Positions 22,118-31,059 of a DNA stretch of 45,162 nt are shown in pieces. The stretch lies in the NCBI GenBank assembly GCA_031266175.1, contig JAISBN010000158.1, positions 1 through 45,162 of the forward strand, given 5' to 3'. The position numbers and the translations under genes are program-made. This DNA comes from Treponema sp. (GTDB taxonomy: Bacteria > Spirochaetota > Spirochaetia > Treponematales > Breznakiellaceae). The notes beneath the pieces are model-generated. The model was given only the letters and a program-made list of their open reading frames with translations, was not told the DNA's origin and searched no databases. Positions within the stretch are counted from its first letter, which is position 1. Every line of letters begins with the position of its first letter.

Positions 22118-23203
22118 ATGGAGAAAAATCCGAAAGCCCCCCTGATTATTGCCGAACTGGGTACTTCCCACGGGGGGGATCCCATTAAAGCCTCGGAACT
22201 GATAGCCGCGGCCGCCGAATCCGGAGCGGACTGCGTAAAATGCCAGATTGTCTACGCTGGGGAGATTCTTCACCCCAAAACAGGGATGGTTCCCCTGCCC
22301 GGAGGGGAAATTCCTCTCTACGAAGCCTTTGCCCGGCTTGAACGGGGGCCCGGTTTTTACGGAGCCATGAAAGAGGAGGCCGAAAACCGGAGGCTTTTGT
22401 TTCTGGCCACCCCCTTCGGCCCTGCCAGCGCCGGGCTGCTGCGGGATCTGGCTCCCCGGGCGGTAAAAATCGCCTCGCCGGAACTGAATTATACCGCCCT
22501 GCTGGAAGAAACCGCCTCCTGGGGCATCCCCCTGTACCTTTCCTGCGGGGTTTCAACCCTGGGGGATATTGAAGAAGCGCTGGCGGCGGTTTCCCGGGGA
22601 GGGCCGCCGGTTACCCTCCTCCACTGCGTCACCGCCTATCCCGCCCCGGCGGAAGACTACAATCTGCGGGTCCTCCCCAATTTACGGGGAATTTTCGGCG
22701 TTCCCGTGGGGGTAAGCGATCATTCGGCGGATCCGGTTCTGGTACCGGTTCTGGCAACCGCCCTGGGAGCCGCGGCAATTGAAAAGCACCTCTGCCTGTC
22801 CCGGTCGGATCCGGGGCTGGACGATCCCGTAGCCCTGGACCCCGGGGATTTTGCCCGGATGTGCCGGAAGGTCCGTTCGGCCGCCAAATCCGGGGAAAAG
22901 GACGGGATTATCGGGGAACTAAGGGAGGAATTCGGCGGGGAACTGGTGGAAAAGACCCTGGGAACAGGACGAAAAGTCCTGGCCCCTTCGGAAAAGGCCA
23001 ATTACGGCCGGACCAACCGCTCAATCCACGCCCTGCGGGACATAGCCGCCGGAGAGCTCATTACCCCCGGCATGATCGGGATACTGCGAACCGAAAAAGT
23101 CCTCCGCCCCGGCCTGCCGCCCCGGTGGGAAGGACTGGTGGCGGGAAGAAGGGCCCGCCATCCCATCCCCGCGGGGGAAGGGATACGATTTGAGGATATT
23201 TGA
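22118..23203 (+). CDS. neuB: NeuB/PseI-type sialic-acid-like synthase with SAF domain
   Basis: The 361-residue protein condenses phosphoenolpyruvate with a hexosamine-type sugar. The TIM barrel shows IIAELGTSHGGDPIKASEL, ADCVKCQIV, VKIASPELNY, LHCVTAYPAP, GVSDHSADP and AIEKHLCL. The C-terminus ending NRSIHALRDIAAGELI and on to HPIPAGEGIRFEDI is the antifreeze-like SAF domain. The usual NHxG is SHGG. The substrate (Neu, Pse or Leg type) cannot be decided. It stands alone, far from the SpsF/PseG-like operon at 8007-10504, but the three together suggest nonulosonic acid use. No clear ribosome site precedes the ATG. Confidence 0.92.
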   Translation: MEKNPKAPLIIAELGTSHGGDPIKASELIAAAAESGADCVKCQIVYAGEILHPKTGMVPLPGGEIPLYEAFARLERGPGFYGAMKEEAENRRLLFLATPFGPASAGLLRDLAPRAVKIASPELNYTALLEETASWGIPLYLSCGVSTLGDIEEALAAVSRGGPPVTLLHCVTAYPAPAEDYNLRVLPNLRGIFGVPVGVSDHSADPVLVPVLATALGAAAIEKHLCLSRSDPGLDDPVALDPGDFARMCRKVRSAAKSGEKDGIIGELREEFGGELVEKTLGTGRKVLAPSEKANYGRTNRSIHALRDIAAGELITPGMIGILRTEKVLRPGLPPRWEGLVAGRRARHPIPAGEGIRFEDI

Positions 23204-23221
23204 ATATTTGAACCTTTTACC

Positions 23222-23250
23222 TTGAAAAAATCTGAAAAATCGGTCATAGT
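23222..23250 (+). promoter_or_regulatory. Promoter of the PilZ-like/hisS pair
   Basis: TTGAAA (23222-23227), 17 bp, CATAGT (23245-23250), about 28 bp before the ATG at 23278. Confidence 0.6.
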
Positions 23251-23277
23251 AAGCTTGAGAAAAGGCGGATTTTAGTT

Positions 23278-24087
23278 ATGGCCAACACGCCGACCGGAGC
23301 GGCACAGTATTTAGCCCGTTTTAGTGGGCAAAGTATCGCATGCAGCCAGTACGCCCTGACCAAGCTGGGGATAGATCGCAGCCACTGTTCCCTTAAAATT
23401 GAAGATTATGTCATTCTCTGTATTCCCTTTCAGTTCGGTTTTAAACGTTCCCTTTTTCTGGCATCCCTTTCCCCCCAGGAGCTGGTGTTTTTTCAAAAAT
23501 ACGCCAATACCATCGTCAACCTGTCCATTGCCTTTATTCCCGAAGGCCGAACGGAGCCCCTTAATTTTTTTATCCGCTGTACCCTGGTCCAGATAGGCCA
23601 GATGAAAAACCGGGAAAACGTGGGCCTTTTTGTGGTGGACTATAAAACCACCCCGGACGAACTGGTGCGGATCCTGGGAACCTTTCTGGAACTTCAGGAC
23701 AGGCTCCGGTTCCAGTACAACGATTACGGCAAGACCGTGATCCACATTACCCCGGAAACATCAAAAATCATGGGCTATAACATGTACGCGTCGGTGACGG
23801 ACGGAACCCCCCAGGGAAGGCGTATCCAGGTGGTTAACGTAAACAGCAAAATGCTGGAACACCTGGAAGCCGCGGGCGCGCCGGTCCGGGCGCCGGGAAC
23901 GCCCGTCAATTTCCAGCTGTTCTTTAAAAAGTACCGGATTTCCACTTCCGGCACGGTGGAAACCGCGGTGCAGATTCCCCAGGGGATTGTCCGGACCGTC
24001 TCAAAACTGGACTTTAGCCCCGAACTGGTGGAAGTGATCGACGATTACTGGCTTACCCTCCACAGCATGCCCCAGGCGGCAAAATAA
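23278..24087 (+). CDS. Conserved spirochaete protein, possibly PilZ-like
   Basis: The 269-residue protein has no signal peptide or membrane helix. Its middle (NLSIAFIPEGRTEPLNFFIRC, read as mixed strands) and end (TSGTVETAVQIPQGIVRTVS) look beta-rich. I loosely recall treponemal neighbours of hisS annotated with PilZ-type domains, but the RxxxR and DxSxxG signature of c-di-GMP binding is not evident. The stop overlaps the hisS start (TAATG), so the two are co-translated. The gene is secure; the function is open. Confidence 0.75.
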   Translation: MANTPTGAAQYLARFSGQSIACSQYALTKLGIDRSHCSLKIEDYVILCIPFQFGFKRSLFLASLSPQELVFFQKYANTIVNLSIAFIPEGRTEPLNFFIRCTLVQIGQMKNRENVGLFVVDYKTTPDELVRILGTFLELQDRLRFQYNDYGKTVIHITPETSKIMGYNMYASVTDGTPQGRRIQVVNVNSKMLEHLEAAGAPVRAPGTPVNFQLFFKKYRISTSGTVETAVQIPQGIVRTVSKLDFSPELVEVIDDYWLTLHSMPQAAK

Positions 24088-25412
24088 TGGCCCCTATCGA
24101 ACCCCGGGTCCTCAAGGGTTTCCGGGATTTTCTGCCCGCCCAGGAACTGATCCGCCGGGGGATGATAGAAAAAATAGAAAAATCCTTCCGTTCCTTCGGC
24201 TTTGTCCCTATCGATACCCCGGCGCTGGAATACGCGGAAATACTCCTGGGCAAGGGCGGGGGCGAAACGGAAAAACAGGTATACCGCTTTACCGATCAGG
24301 GAGGCAGGGACGTGGCGCTGCGCTTTGACCTGACCGTCCCCTTTGCCCGGTTTATGGCGGAACACCGGCGGGAGCTGGTCCTGCCCTTTAAGCGTTACCA
24401 CATCGCCAAAGTCTGGCGGGGAGAAAACGCCCAGCGGGGCCGGTACCGGGAATTTACCCAGTGTGATTTTGATATTGTGGGAAGCGACTCCGCGGCGGCG
24501 GACTTTGAAATTCTTTTAATGATGAGTACCACCCTGGGGCTCCTCTGCGGGGAAGCTTCGGGGGTCACCATCCGGCTGAACCACCGGGGGCTTTTTAACC
24601 GCTTTCTTGAATCCCTGGGCCTGAAGGATAAATCGGTACAGATCCTCCGGCAGGTGGACAAGCTGGGCAAGATAGGCCGGGACGGGGTCAGGAACCTGCT
24701 GGAAGATATTGCCGGAGCCGGGGCGGGTGAAAAAATTCTTGGGTATATTTCCCTGGGTGAAGGGGATTTTGAAAAGACCCTGGAAAAACTCACCGCCGCC
24801 GCGGGCGAAGGGGAAGATACCCGCAGGCTGGAAGAGCTGAAGGGATACATGAAGGATACCGGAACGGGGGGGAGTTTTGTCCTGGACCCGTCCATCACCC
24901 GGGGGCTGGACTACTATACGGGGGTGGTATATGAAAGTTTTCTGGACGAACTTCCCGGCATAGGATCGGTCTGTTCCGGCGGCCGCTATGACAGGCTGAC
25001 GGAACTGTACTCAAAAGAGCCCCTGTGGGGGGTAGGGTCCTCCATCGGACTGGACCGCCTCCAGGCCGCGCTGGAAGAACTGAGCGCCCGCTCCGGCGGC
25101 TGTTCAGACGGTTCGGGGGGCGGATTTTCGGGCCGGATCCGCTGCTGCGACGCGGCGGTGGCCGCGCTGGAAACGGGAAACTCCGGCAAAGCCCAGGCCC
25201 TGGCGGAGGCCTTCCGCCGCCGGGGGATCCGCTGCGAAGTTTTCCTGGAACCGAAAAAATTAACCCAGCAGTTTATCCTGGCGGAAAAAAAAGGCATCCC
25301 CTGGGTGATCATCCCCGAAGGGGAAACCCTGACCCTGCGGAATATCGCGGCCCGGGAAAACACCGAAGGGCTTGACGTGGAAGCGGCGGCGGCGCTGGCG
25401 GCCGGCGGCTAA
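24087..25412 (+). CDS. hisS: Histidyl-tRNA synthetase
   Basis: The 441-residue class II enzyme charges tRNA-His. Motif 1 area KGFRDFLP, LRFDLTVPFARF, motif 2 YHIAKVWRGENAQRGRYREF, the histidine A motif RGLDYYTGVVYE and motif 3 GVGSSIGLDRLQAALE are present, followed by an anticodon-binding domain (RRRGIRCEVFLEP, then WVIIPEGETLTLRN). A Gly/Ser-rich insert (GGCSDGSGGGFSGR) sits near residue 340. Start ATG overlaps the upstream stop. Confidence 0.96.
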   Translation: MAPIEPRVLKGFRDFLPAQELIRRGMIEKIEKSFRSFGFVPIDTPALEYAEILLGKGGGETEKQVYRFTDQGGRDVALRFDLTVPFARFMAEHRRELVLPFKRYHIAKVWRGENAQRGRYREFTQCDFDIVGSDSAAADFEILLMMSTTLGLLCGEASGVTIRLNHRGLFNRFLESLGLKDKSVQILRQVDKLGKIGRDGVRNLLEDIAGAGAGEKILGYISLGEGDFEKTLEKLTAAAGEGEDTRRLEELKGYMKDTGTGGSFVLDPSITRGLDYYTGVVYESFLDELPGIGSVCSGGRYDRLTELYSKEPLWGVGSSIGLDRLQAALEELSARSGGCSDGSGGGFSGRIRCCDAAVAALETGNSGKAQALAEAFRRRGIRCEVFLEPKKLTQQFILAEKKGIPWVIIPEGETLTLRNIAARENTEGLDVEAAAALAAGG

Positions 25413-25591
25413 AGCGGGCGCCTCCGGATGCAGTACATGGCGGCGCGGGAACACCCGTACCCCGGAGAGCTGCTATAACGTCCCCCAACAGCGGCCAGCG
25501 CCTCAACATCCGCGGCATCGCCGGCCCGGCATCGTCCGCTTTCGGGCGGCGGTACGGGAAGCGGGAATAAGCCTAAAGGACACCGGCAAAC

Positions 25592-25800
25592 CACTTCCGC
25601 GCGCGGGGAATCATTCTCCGCGCGCAGCGGATCATTCTCTGCGCGCAGCGGACCATTCTCTGCGCGCAGCGGACCATTTTCTGCGCGCGGGGAACCATTC
25701 TCTGCGCGCAGCGGATCATTCTCCGCGCGCGGCGGATCATTCTCTGCGCGCGGCGGATCATTCTCTGCGCGCAGCGGACCATTTTCCGCGCGCGGGGAAC
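25592..25800. repeat. 21-bp tandem repeat array upstream of the LRR cluster
   Basis: Nine full 21-bp units (25612-25800) of the type CATTCTCTGCGCGCAGCGG plus AC or AT, preceded by a degenerate 20-bp unit. Each unit contains the palindrome TGCGCGCA or CCGCGCGCGG. No spacers, so not CRISPR. The remaining 25413-25591 and 25801-25920 hold no recognisable gene. The frame through the array is open because 21 is divisible by three and no stop falls in the unit. Confidence 0.9.
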
Positions 25801-25920
25801 GGCAGGCCTTCTCCGGGCTTTACCTTCACGAACAGAAGAAGCGGTCAAAGTACAGGTTCGTGTCTGTTAGCTCTGCCCGTGGTAATTGATTCGCGGCTGT
25901 TGGCTGATGAGGAGGGATAT

Positions 25921-27593
25921 ATGAAAAAGCGGTTTTTTGCGGCGGGCGCGCTGTTTATGGCGGCGGCTCTTTTCGGCCAAAACGCGGCGGATTTCGAGTA
26001 CGAGACCGACGGCGGGGAAGTAACCATTAGCGGCTACAGGGGAAGCGAAAAGAACGTGACGATCCCCGGGCGGATAAATAATCTGCCGGTTACCGCTATC
26101 GGAGCTTATGCGTTTTTGTACAACCGCTTAACCGGTGTCACCATCCCCGGTTCCGTTACCGTTATCGGAGTGGAGGCGTTTGCGAACAACCAGTTAACCG
26201 GCGTCACCATCCCCGATTCCGTTACCGTTATCGGAGTGGAGGCGTTTGCGAACAACCAGGTAACCGGTGTCACCATCCCCAATTCCGTTACCACTATCGG
26301 AGACTGGGCGTTTTCGGAAAACCAGTTAACCAACGTCACCATCCCCGGTTCCGTTGCCGTTATCGGAGACTATGCGTTTTGGGAAAACCAGTTAACCAAC
26401 GTCACCATCCCCGATTCCGTTGCCGTTATCGGAGAAGGGGCGTTTGCGGACAACCAGTTAACCAGCGTCACCATCCCCGGTTCCGTTACCGCTATCGGAA
26501 AGAAGACGTTTGCGGTCAACCGGTTAACCGGCGTTATCATCCCCAATTCCGTTACCATTATCGGAGAGAGGGCGTTTGCGGACAACCAATTAACCAGGGT
26601 AACTATCCCCGATTCCGTTACCGCCATCGGAGCGGAGGCGTTTGCAGGCAACCGGTTAACCGGCGTCACTATCCCCAACTCGGTTACCGCTATCGGAGAC
26701 TCTGCGTTTGCGTACAACCAGTTAACCGGCGTCACCATCCCGGTTCCGTTACTGTTATCGGAGCGGGGGCGTTTGACTACAACCGGTTAACCGGTGTCAC
26801 CATCCCCAATTCAGTTACCTCTATCGGAGACTGGGCGTTTGCGTACAACCAGTTAACCGGCGTCACCATCCCCGGTTCCGTTACTGTTATCGGAAGGGGG
26901 GCGTTTGCGCACAACCAATTAACCAGCGTCACCATCCCAGCCAATGTTGATATGTCGGTATCGTCATTTAACAGCCTCTTATACGCGCTCTATGCCGCAA
27001 ACGATAGAAAAGCCGCAGTGTATGCCTTTTCACGAAGTAAGGATGGTGATTTTGATAGTATGGTATGCAACAATACCGTTGAAATTGCGGGGTATCGCGG
27101 AAAAGCTGCAGAACTTGCCCTCCCCGAAAAAATAAACGGTCTGCCGGTTGTCGCTATTGGAGCGGCGGCGTTTACGGGAAACCAGTTAACCGGCGTTACC
27201 ATCCCCGGTTCCGTGGCCATTATCGGAGATTCTGCGTTTGCGTACAACCAGTTAACCGGCGTCACCATCCCCGGTTCCGTTACCGCTATCGGAGACTCTG
27301 CGTTTGCGTACAACCAGTTAACCGGCGTCACCATCTCCGATTCCGTTACCGCCATCGGAGGCAATGCGTTTGAAGGTAACCAGTTAACCAATGTCATCAT
27401 CCCCGGTTCCGTTGCCGTTATCGGAGACTATGCGTTTTGGGAAAACCAGTTAACCAACGTCACCATCCCCGCCAATGTCAATGTGGTGGGGGATCCCTTC
27501 CCCGGAAACCTGGCGGATGTTTACACATCGGGAGGCAGCCGGGCGGGGACGTATCGTTCCAGTGACGGCGGCAGGACATGGGTAAGGCAGTGA
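25921..27593 (+). pseudogene. BspA-like leucine-rich-repeat surface protein, broken by a one-base deletion
   Basis: ATG 25921 follows GAGGAGG. The signal peptide MKKRFFAAGALFMAAALFGQ is followed by a conserved head (DFEYETDGGEVTI, then INNLPVTAIG) and 23-residue LRR_5 units of the form AFANNQLTGVTIPNSVTVIG. At 26739-26741 three C residues stand where every other repeat has four. The frame then stops at 26790, while the rest continues in the next frame to 27593. Restoring one C gives 557 residues and an uninterrupted protein ending YRSSDGGRTWVRQ. A second head-like module (VEIAGYRGKAAELALPEKIN) lies in the middle. BspA-type proteins bind matrix or host proteins. This is either phase variation, decay or a sequencing slip. 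Confidence 0.85.
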
Positions 27594-27642
27594 CACAAAG
27601 GGATTTTAAGGAAGAAATTTTACCACGAATGAGGAGAGATGT

Positions 27643-28986
27643 ATGAAAAAGCGGTTTTTTGCGGCGGGCGCGCTGTTTATGGCGGCGGCCCTTTTCGGCC
27701 AAGACGCGGCGGATTTCAAGTACGAGACCGACGGCGGGGAAGTAACCATTACCGATTACAGGGGAAGCGAAAAGAACGTGACGATCCCCGGGCGGATAAA
27801 CAATCTGCCGGTTACCGCTATCGGAGACTTTGCGTTTGCGGAAAAGCAGTTAACCGGCGTTACCATCCCCGGTTCCGTTATCGTCATCGGAGCGGGGGCG
27901 TTTGCGGACAACCAGCTAACCGTCGTCACCATCCCCGGTTCCGTTACCGTCATCGGAGACTTTGTGTTTCGGAACAACCGGTTAACCAGCGTCACCATCC
28001 CCAATTCCGTTACCGTTATCGGAGCAGGGGCGTTTGCGGAAAACCAATTAACCAGGGTAACTATCCCTGCCAATGTGGATATGCCGGTATCGTCATTTAA
28101 CAGCCTCTTATACGCGCTCTATACCGCAAACGATAGAAAAGCCGCAGTGTATGCCTTTTCACGAAGCGAGGATGGTGATTTTTATAGTTTGGTATGCAAC
28201 AATACCGTTGAAATTGCGGGGTATCGCGGAAAAGCTGCAGAACTTGCCCTCCCCGAAAAAATAAACGGTCTGCCGGTTGTCGCTATCGGAGACCGAGCGT
28301 TTTGGGACAACCGGTTAACCGGCGTTACCATCCCCGGTTCCGTGACCGCTATCGGAGTGGAAGCGTTTGCGCACAACCAGTTAACCGGCGTTACCATCCC
28401 CGGTTCCGTTACTGTTATCGGAGAGGGGGCATTTGCGTACAACCAGTTAACCTGCGTTACCATCCCCGGTTCCGTGACCGCTATCGGAGACCGAGCGTTT
28501 TGGGACAACCAGTTAACCGGCGTCACCATCTCCAGTTCCGTTACCGTTATCGGAGGCTATGCGTTTGCGTACAACCAGTTAACCAGTGTCACCATCCCCA
28601 ACTCGGTTACCGCTATCGGAATGGGGGCGTTTGCGGAAAACCGGTTAACCAGCGTTACTATCCCCAATTCCGTTACCGTTATCGCAGCCGGGGCGTTTGC
28701 GGTAAACCATTTAACCGGCATTACCATCCCCGGTTCCGTTACCGTTATCGGAGGCTCTGCGTTTGCGTACAACCAGCTAACCAAGGTCACCATCCCCGGT
28801 TCCGTTACCGTTATCGGAAGCTCTGCGTTTGCGTACAACCAGCTAACCAACATCACTATCCCCGCCAATGTCAATGTGGGGTGGGGTTCATTCCCCGGAA
28901 GCCTGGCGGATGTTTACACATTGGGAGGCCGCCGGGCGGGGACGTATCGTTCCAGTGACGGCGGCAGGACGTGGACAAGGCAGTAA
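27643..28986 (+). CDS. BspA-like leucine-rich-repeat surface protein (second paralogue)
   Basis: The 447-residue protein has the same signal peptide and head as its neighbours, four or so LRR_5 units, the internal module (PVSSFNSLLYALYTANDRKA through GYRGKAAELALPEKINGLP), about nine more 23-residue units, and the tail GTYRSSDGGRTWTRQ. ATG is preceded by GAGGAGAGATGT. It lies 49 bp after the first gene; upstream and downstream sequences are near copies (GAAATTTTACCACGAATGAG). Likely an exported or surface protein. Units are so alike at DNA level that the gene can lose or gain them by recombination. Confidence 0.92.
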   Translation: MKKRFFAAGALFMAAALFGQDAADFKYETDGGEVTITDYRGSEKNVTIPGRINNLPVTAIGDFAFAEKQLTGVTIPGSVIVIGAGAFADNQLTVVTIPGSVTVIGDFVFRNNRLTSVTIPNSVTVIGAGAFAENQLTRVTIPANVDMPVSSFNSLLYALYTANDRKAAVYAFSRSEDGDFYSLVCNNTVEIAGYRGKAAELALPEKINGLPVVAIGDRAFWDNRLTGVTIPGSVTAIGVEAFAHNQLTGVTIPGSVTVIGEGAFAYNQLTCVTIPGSVTAIGDRAFWDNQLTGVTISSSVTVIGGYAFAYNQLTSVTIPNSVTAIGMGAFAENRLTSVTIPNSVTVIAAGAFAVNHLTGITIPGSVTVIGGSAFAYNQLTKVTIPGSVTVIGSSAFAYNQLTNITIPANVNVGWGSFPGSLADVYTLGGRRAGTYRSSDGGRTWTRQ

Positions 28987-29037
28987 CGCGGAGGGATATT
29001 TGAAAGAAGAAATTTTATCACGAATGAGGAGGGATGT

Positions 29038-29985
29038 ATGAAAAAGCGGTTTTTTGCGGCGATGGGCGCGCTGTTTATGGCGGCGGCCCTTTTCGGCCAA
29101 AACGCGGCGGATTTCGAGTACGAGACCGACGGTGGGGAAATAACCATTACCGGCTACAGGGGAAGTGAAAAGAACGTGACGATCCCCGGACAAATAGACA
29201 ATCTGCCGGTTACCGCTATCGGAGACTGGGCGTTTTACCGCAACCAGCTAACCGGCGTCATCATCCCCGGTTCCGTTACCGCTATCGGAGACTATGCGTT
29301 TTGGGACAGCCAGTTAACCGGCATCATCATCCCCAATTCCGTTACCGCCATCGGAGATTGGGCGTTTGCGAGAAACCAGTTAACCAGCGTCACCATCCCC
29401 GGTTCCGTCACCGCTATCGGAGACTCTGCGTTTGAGGGCAACCAGTTAACCGGCGTTACCATCCCCGGTTCCGTTACCGTCATCGGAGACTGGGCGTTTG
29501 CGAGAAACCAGTTAATCAGCGTCACCATCCCCGGTTCCGTCACCGCTATCGGAGCGGGGGCGTTTTCGGGCAACCAGTTAACCGGCGTCACTATCCCCAA
29601 CTCGGTTACCGCTATCGGAACGGGGGCGTTTTCGGGCAACCAATTAACCGGCGTTACCATTCCCAACTCAGTTACGACTATCGGCGCGGGGGCGTTTGCG
29701 TACAACCAGTTAACCGGCGCCACCATCTCCGATTCCGTTACCGCCATCGGAGGCAATGCGTTTGCAGGTAACCAGTTAACCAATGTCATCATCCCCGGTT
29801 CCGTTACCGTCATCGGAGACTCTGCGTTTGCGAACAACCAGCTAACCAGCGTCACTATCCCCGCCAATGTCAATGTGGTGGGGGATCCCTTCCCCGGAAA
29901 CCTGGCGGATGTTTACACATCGGGAGGCAGCCGGGCGGGGACGTATCATTCCAGTGACGGCGGCAAGACGTGGGTACGGCAGTGA
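29038..29985 (+). CDS. BspA-like leucine-rich-repeat surface protein (third paralogue)
   Basis: The 315-residue protein keeps the signal peptide (MKKRFFAAMGALFMAAALFG), the head and about ten 23-residue LRR_5 units, but lacks the internal second head module present in the other two. The tail is GTYHSSDGGKTWVRQ. Ribosome site GAGGAGGGATGT precedes the ATG. It ends two bases before the downstream 21-bp array. Probably produced by tandem duplication. Confidence 0.92.
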   Translation: MKKRFFAAMGALFMAAALFGQNAADFEYETDGGEITITGYRGSEKNVTIPGQIDNLPVTAIGDWAFYRNQLTGVIIPGSVTAIGDYAFWDSQLTGIIIPNSVTAIGDWAFARNQLTSVTIPGSVTAIGDSAFEGNQLTGVTIPGSVTVIGDWAFARNQLISVTIPGSVTAIGAGAFSGNQLTGVTIPNSVTAIGTGAFSGNQLTGVTIPNSVTTIGAGAFAYNQLTGATISDSVTAIGGNAFAGNQLTNVIIPGSVTVIGDSAFANNQLTSVTIPANVNVVGDPFPGNLADVYTSGGSRAGTYHSSDGGKTWVRQ

Positions 29986-29987
29986 CG

Positions 29988-30155
29988 CCCTGCGGCTTGC
30001 GGGTAACTCCCCGTGCAGCGGGGGTAACTCCCCGCGGTTTGCGGGTAACGCCCCGCGGCTTGCGGGTAACTCCCCGCGGCTTGCGGGTAACTCCCCGTGC
30101 GGCGGGGGTAATACCCCGCGGTTTGCGGGTAACTCCCCACATCATGCGGGTAACG
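29988..30155. repeat. 21-bp tandem repeat array downstream of the LRR cluster
   Basis: Eight 21-bp units of the type CCCCGCGGCTTGCGGGTAAC plus T or G; units 2 and 6 read CCCCGTGCAGCGGGGGTAA and CCCCGTGCGGCGGGGGTAA. Most units can form a small hairpin CCCGC-GGCTT-GCGGG. The sequence is unrelated to the array at 25612 apart from period and internal dyad. It separates the third LRR gene from the PPC gene. Confidence 0.9.
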
Positions 30156-30240
30156 CGGGGACGCCAAAACGGTCCCCCCGGCGAAAGGCGGGTTCTTGGG
30201 TATCAGACCCACTGCGAATAAAATTTTAAGGAGTTATATC

Positions 30241-31059
30241 ATGCTTAAAAAAACAGCCTGCGCCGTACTGGCGCTGACGGCGGCGCTTGCCCTCTTCGGA
30301 CAGGGTTCCGGCCAAACCCCGGCCCAGATCCGGTCCCCGGCGGATCTGGACAGGGAAACAGCCGGGCTTGCGCTCCGCATACGGCAATTTCCGGGCCTGG
30401 CGGGAAAGAAGCTGGAAGTTTCCGGCGTTTCCTTTGGCGGGCAGGAACCGGCCCTGGGGGCTTACTGGAAAAACGCCCTTATCGGCCAGCTTGCGGGGGG
30501 CGCTTTTACCGTTTTGGAGCCGGGCCTCCTTCGGGGGGATTACCGGCTGACCGGGGAAGCGGTTGATCTTGGCCAGACGATCCGGATCTTTACCCGCCTT
30601 TCGGACCGCGGTACTTCCGCGATTCTTGCCTCCTGGACCAGCGATCTGGAGAAAAGCCCTTTCCTGGAAAACCTGCTGGCGGTATCTTCCATCGGCTCTT
30701 CTCCGGTGACAGCCAGGGATCCCCATGAAGAAGATTCCCGGGAGACTCCCCTGGAGGCGACGATCAACGGACAGGCCATAGTCCGGACCATCCACCGGAA
30801 CGACACGGACTGGTTTGTAATCCACCCCTCCGAATCCGGTACGGTTATAATGGAAACACGGGGCCCCGTGGATACACTCATGGAACTCTACGAAGGTTCA
30901 ACCCGCCTAAGCCAGGACGACGATTCGGGCGAAGGGGGAAACGCCCGGATCAGCTGCCGGCTTGAAGGGGGAAAAACCTACATCGTCATGGTTAAGGGCT
31001 ATTCCTCCGGCGACACCGGCCGGTATGAATTCCTGGTCCGTTCGGAGGGATCCGAATAA
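30241..31059 (+). CDS. Exported protein with C-terminal PPC-like domain
   Basis: ATG 30241 follows AAGGAG at 7 nt; the frame further upstream is the array region. The 272-residue product has a signal peptide (MLKKTACAVLALTAALALFG). The middle (LRIRQFPGLAGKKLEVSGVS, then DYRLTGEAVDLGQTIRIFTRL) resembles FlgO/CsgG-type periplasmic proteins that measure or bind partners. The last ~90 residues (NDTDWFVIHP, VIMETRGPVDTLMELYEG, DDDSGEGGNARI, KTYIVMVKGYSSGDTGRYEF) match the bacterial pre-peptidase C-terminal domain. It ends directly against the convergent aminotransferase stop. Surface or periplasmic role inferred. Confidence 0.85.
   Translation: MLKKTACAVLALTAALALFGQGSGQTPAQIRSPADLDRETAGLALRIRQFPGLAGKKLEVSGVSFGGQEPALGAYWKNALIGQLAGGAFTVLEPGLLRGDYRLTGEAVDLGQTIRIFTRLSDRGTSAILASWTSDLEKSPFLENLLAVSSIGSSPVTARDPHEEDSRETPLEATINGQAIVRTIHRNDTDWFVIHPSESGTVIMETRGPVDTLMELYEGSTRLSQDDDSGEGGNARISCRLEGGKTYIVMVKGYSSGDTGRYEFLVRSEGSE

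Noticed and set aside
25592-25800. CRISPR array
   Set aside because: Units are directly adjacent with no unique spacers, and no cas gene is present.
25372-25920. Long N-terminal extension of the first LRR protein through the 21-bp array
   Set aside because: The frame is open only because the 21-bp units lack a stop; a signal peptide with a good ribosome site starts at 25921.
26106-28874. Minus-strand open frames across the LRR genes
   Set aside because: They mirror the 69-bp repeat and carry no signal peptide or ribosome site.
29988-30155. CRISPR array or coding repeat
   Set aside because: No spacers; the open frames across it are composition effects on both strands.
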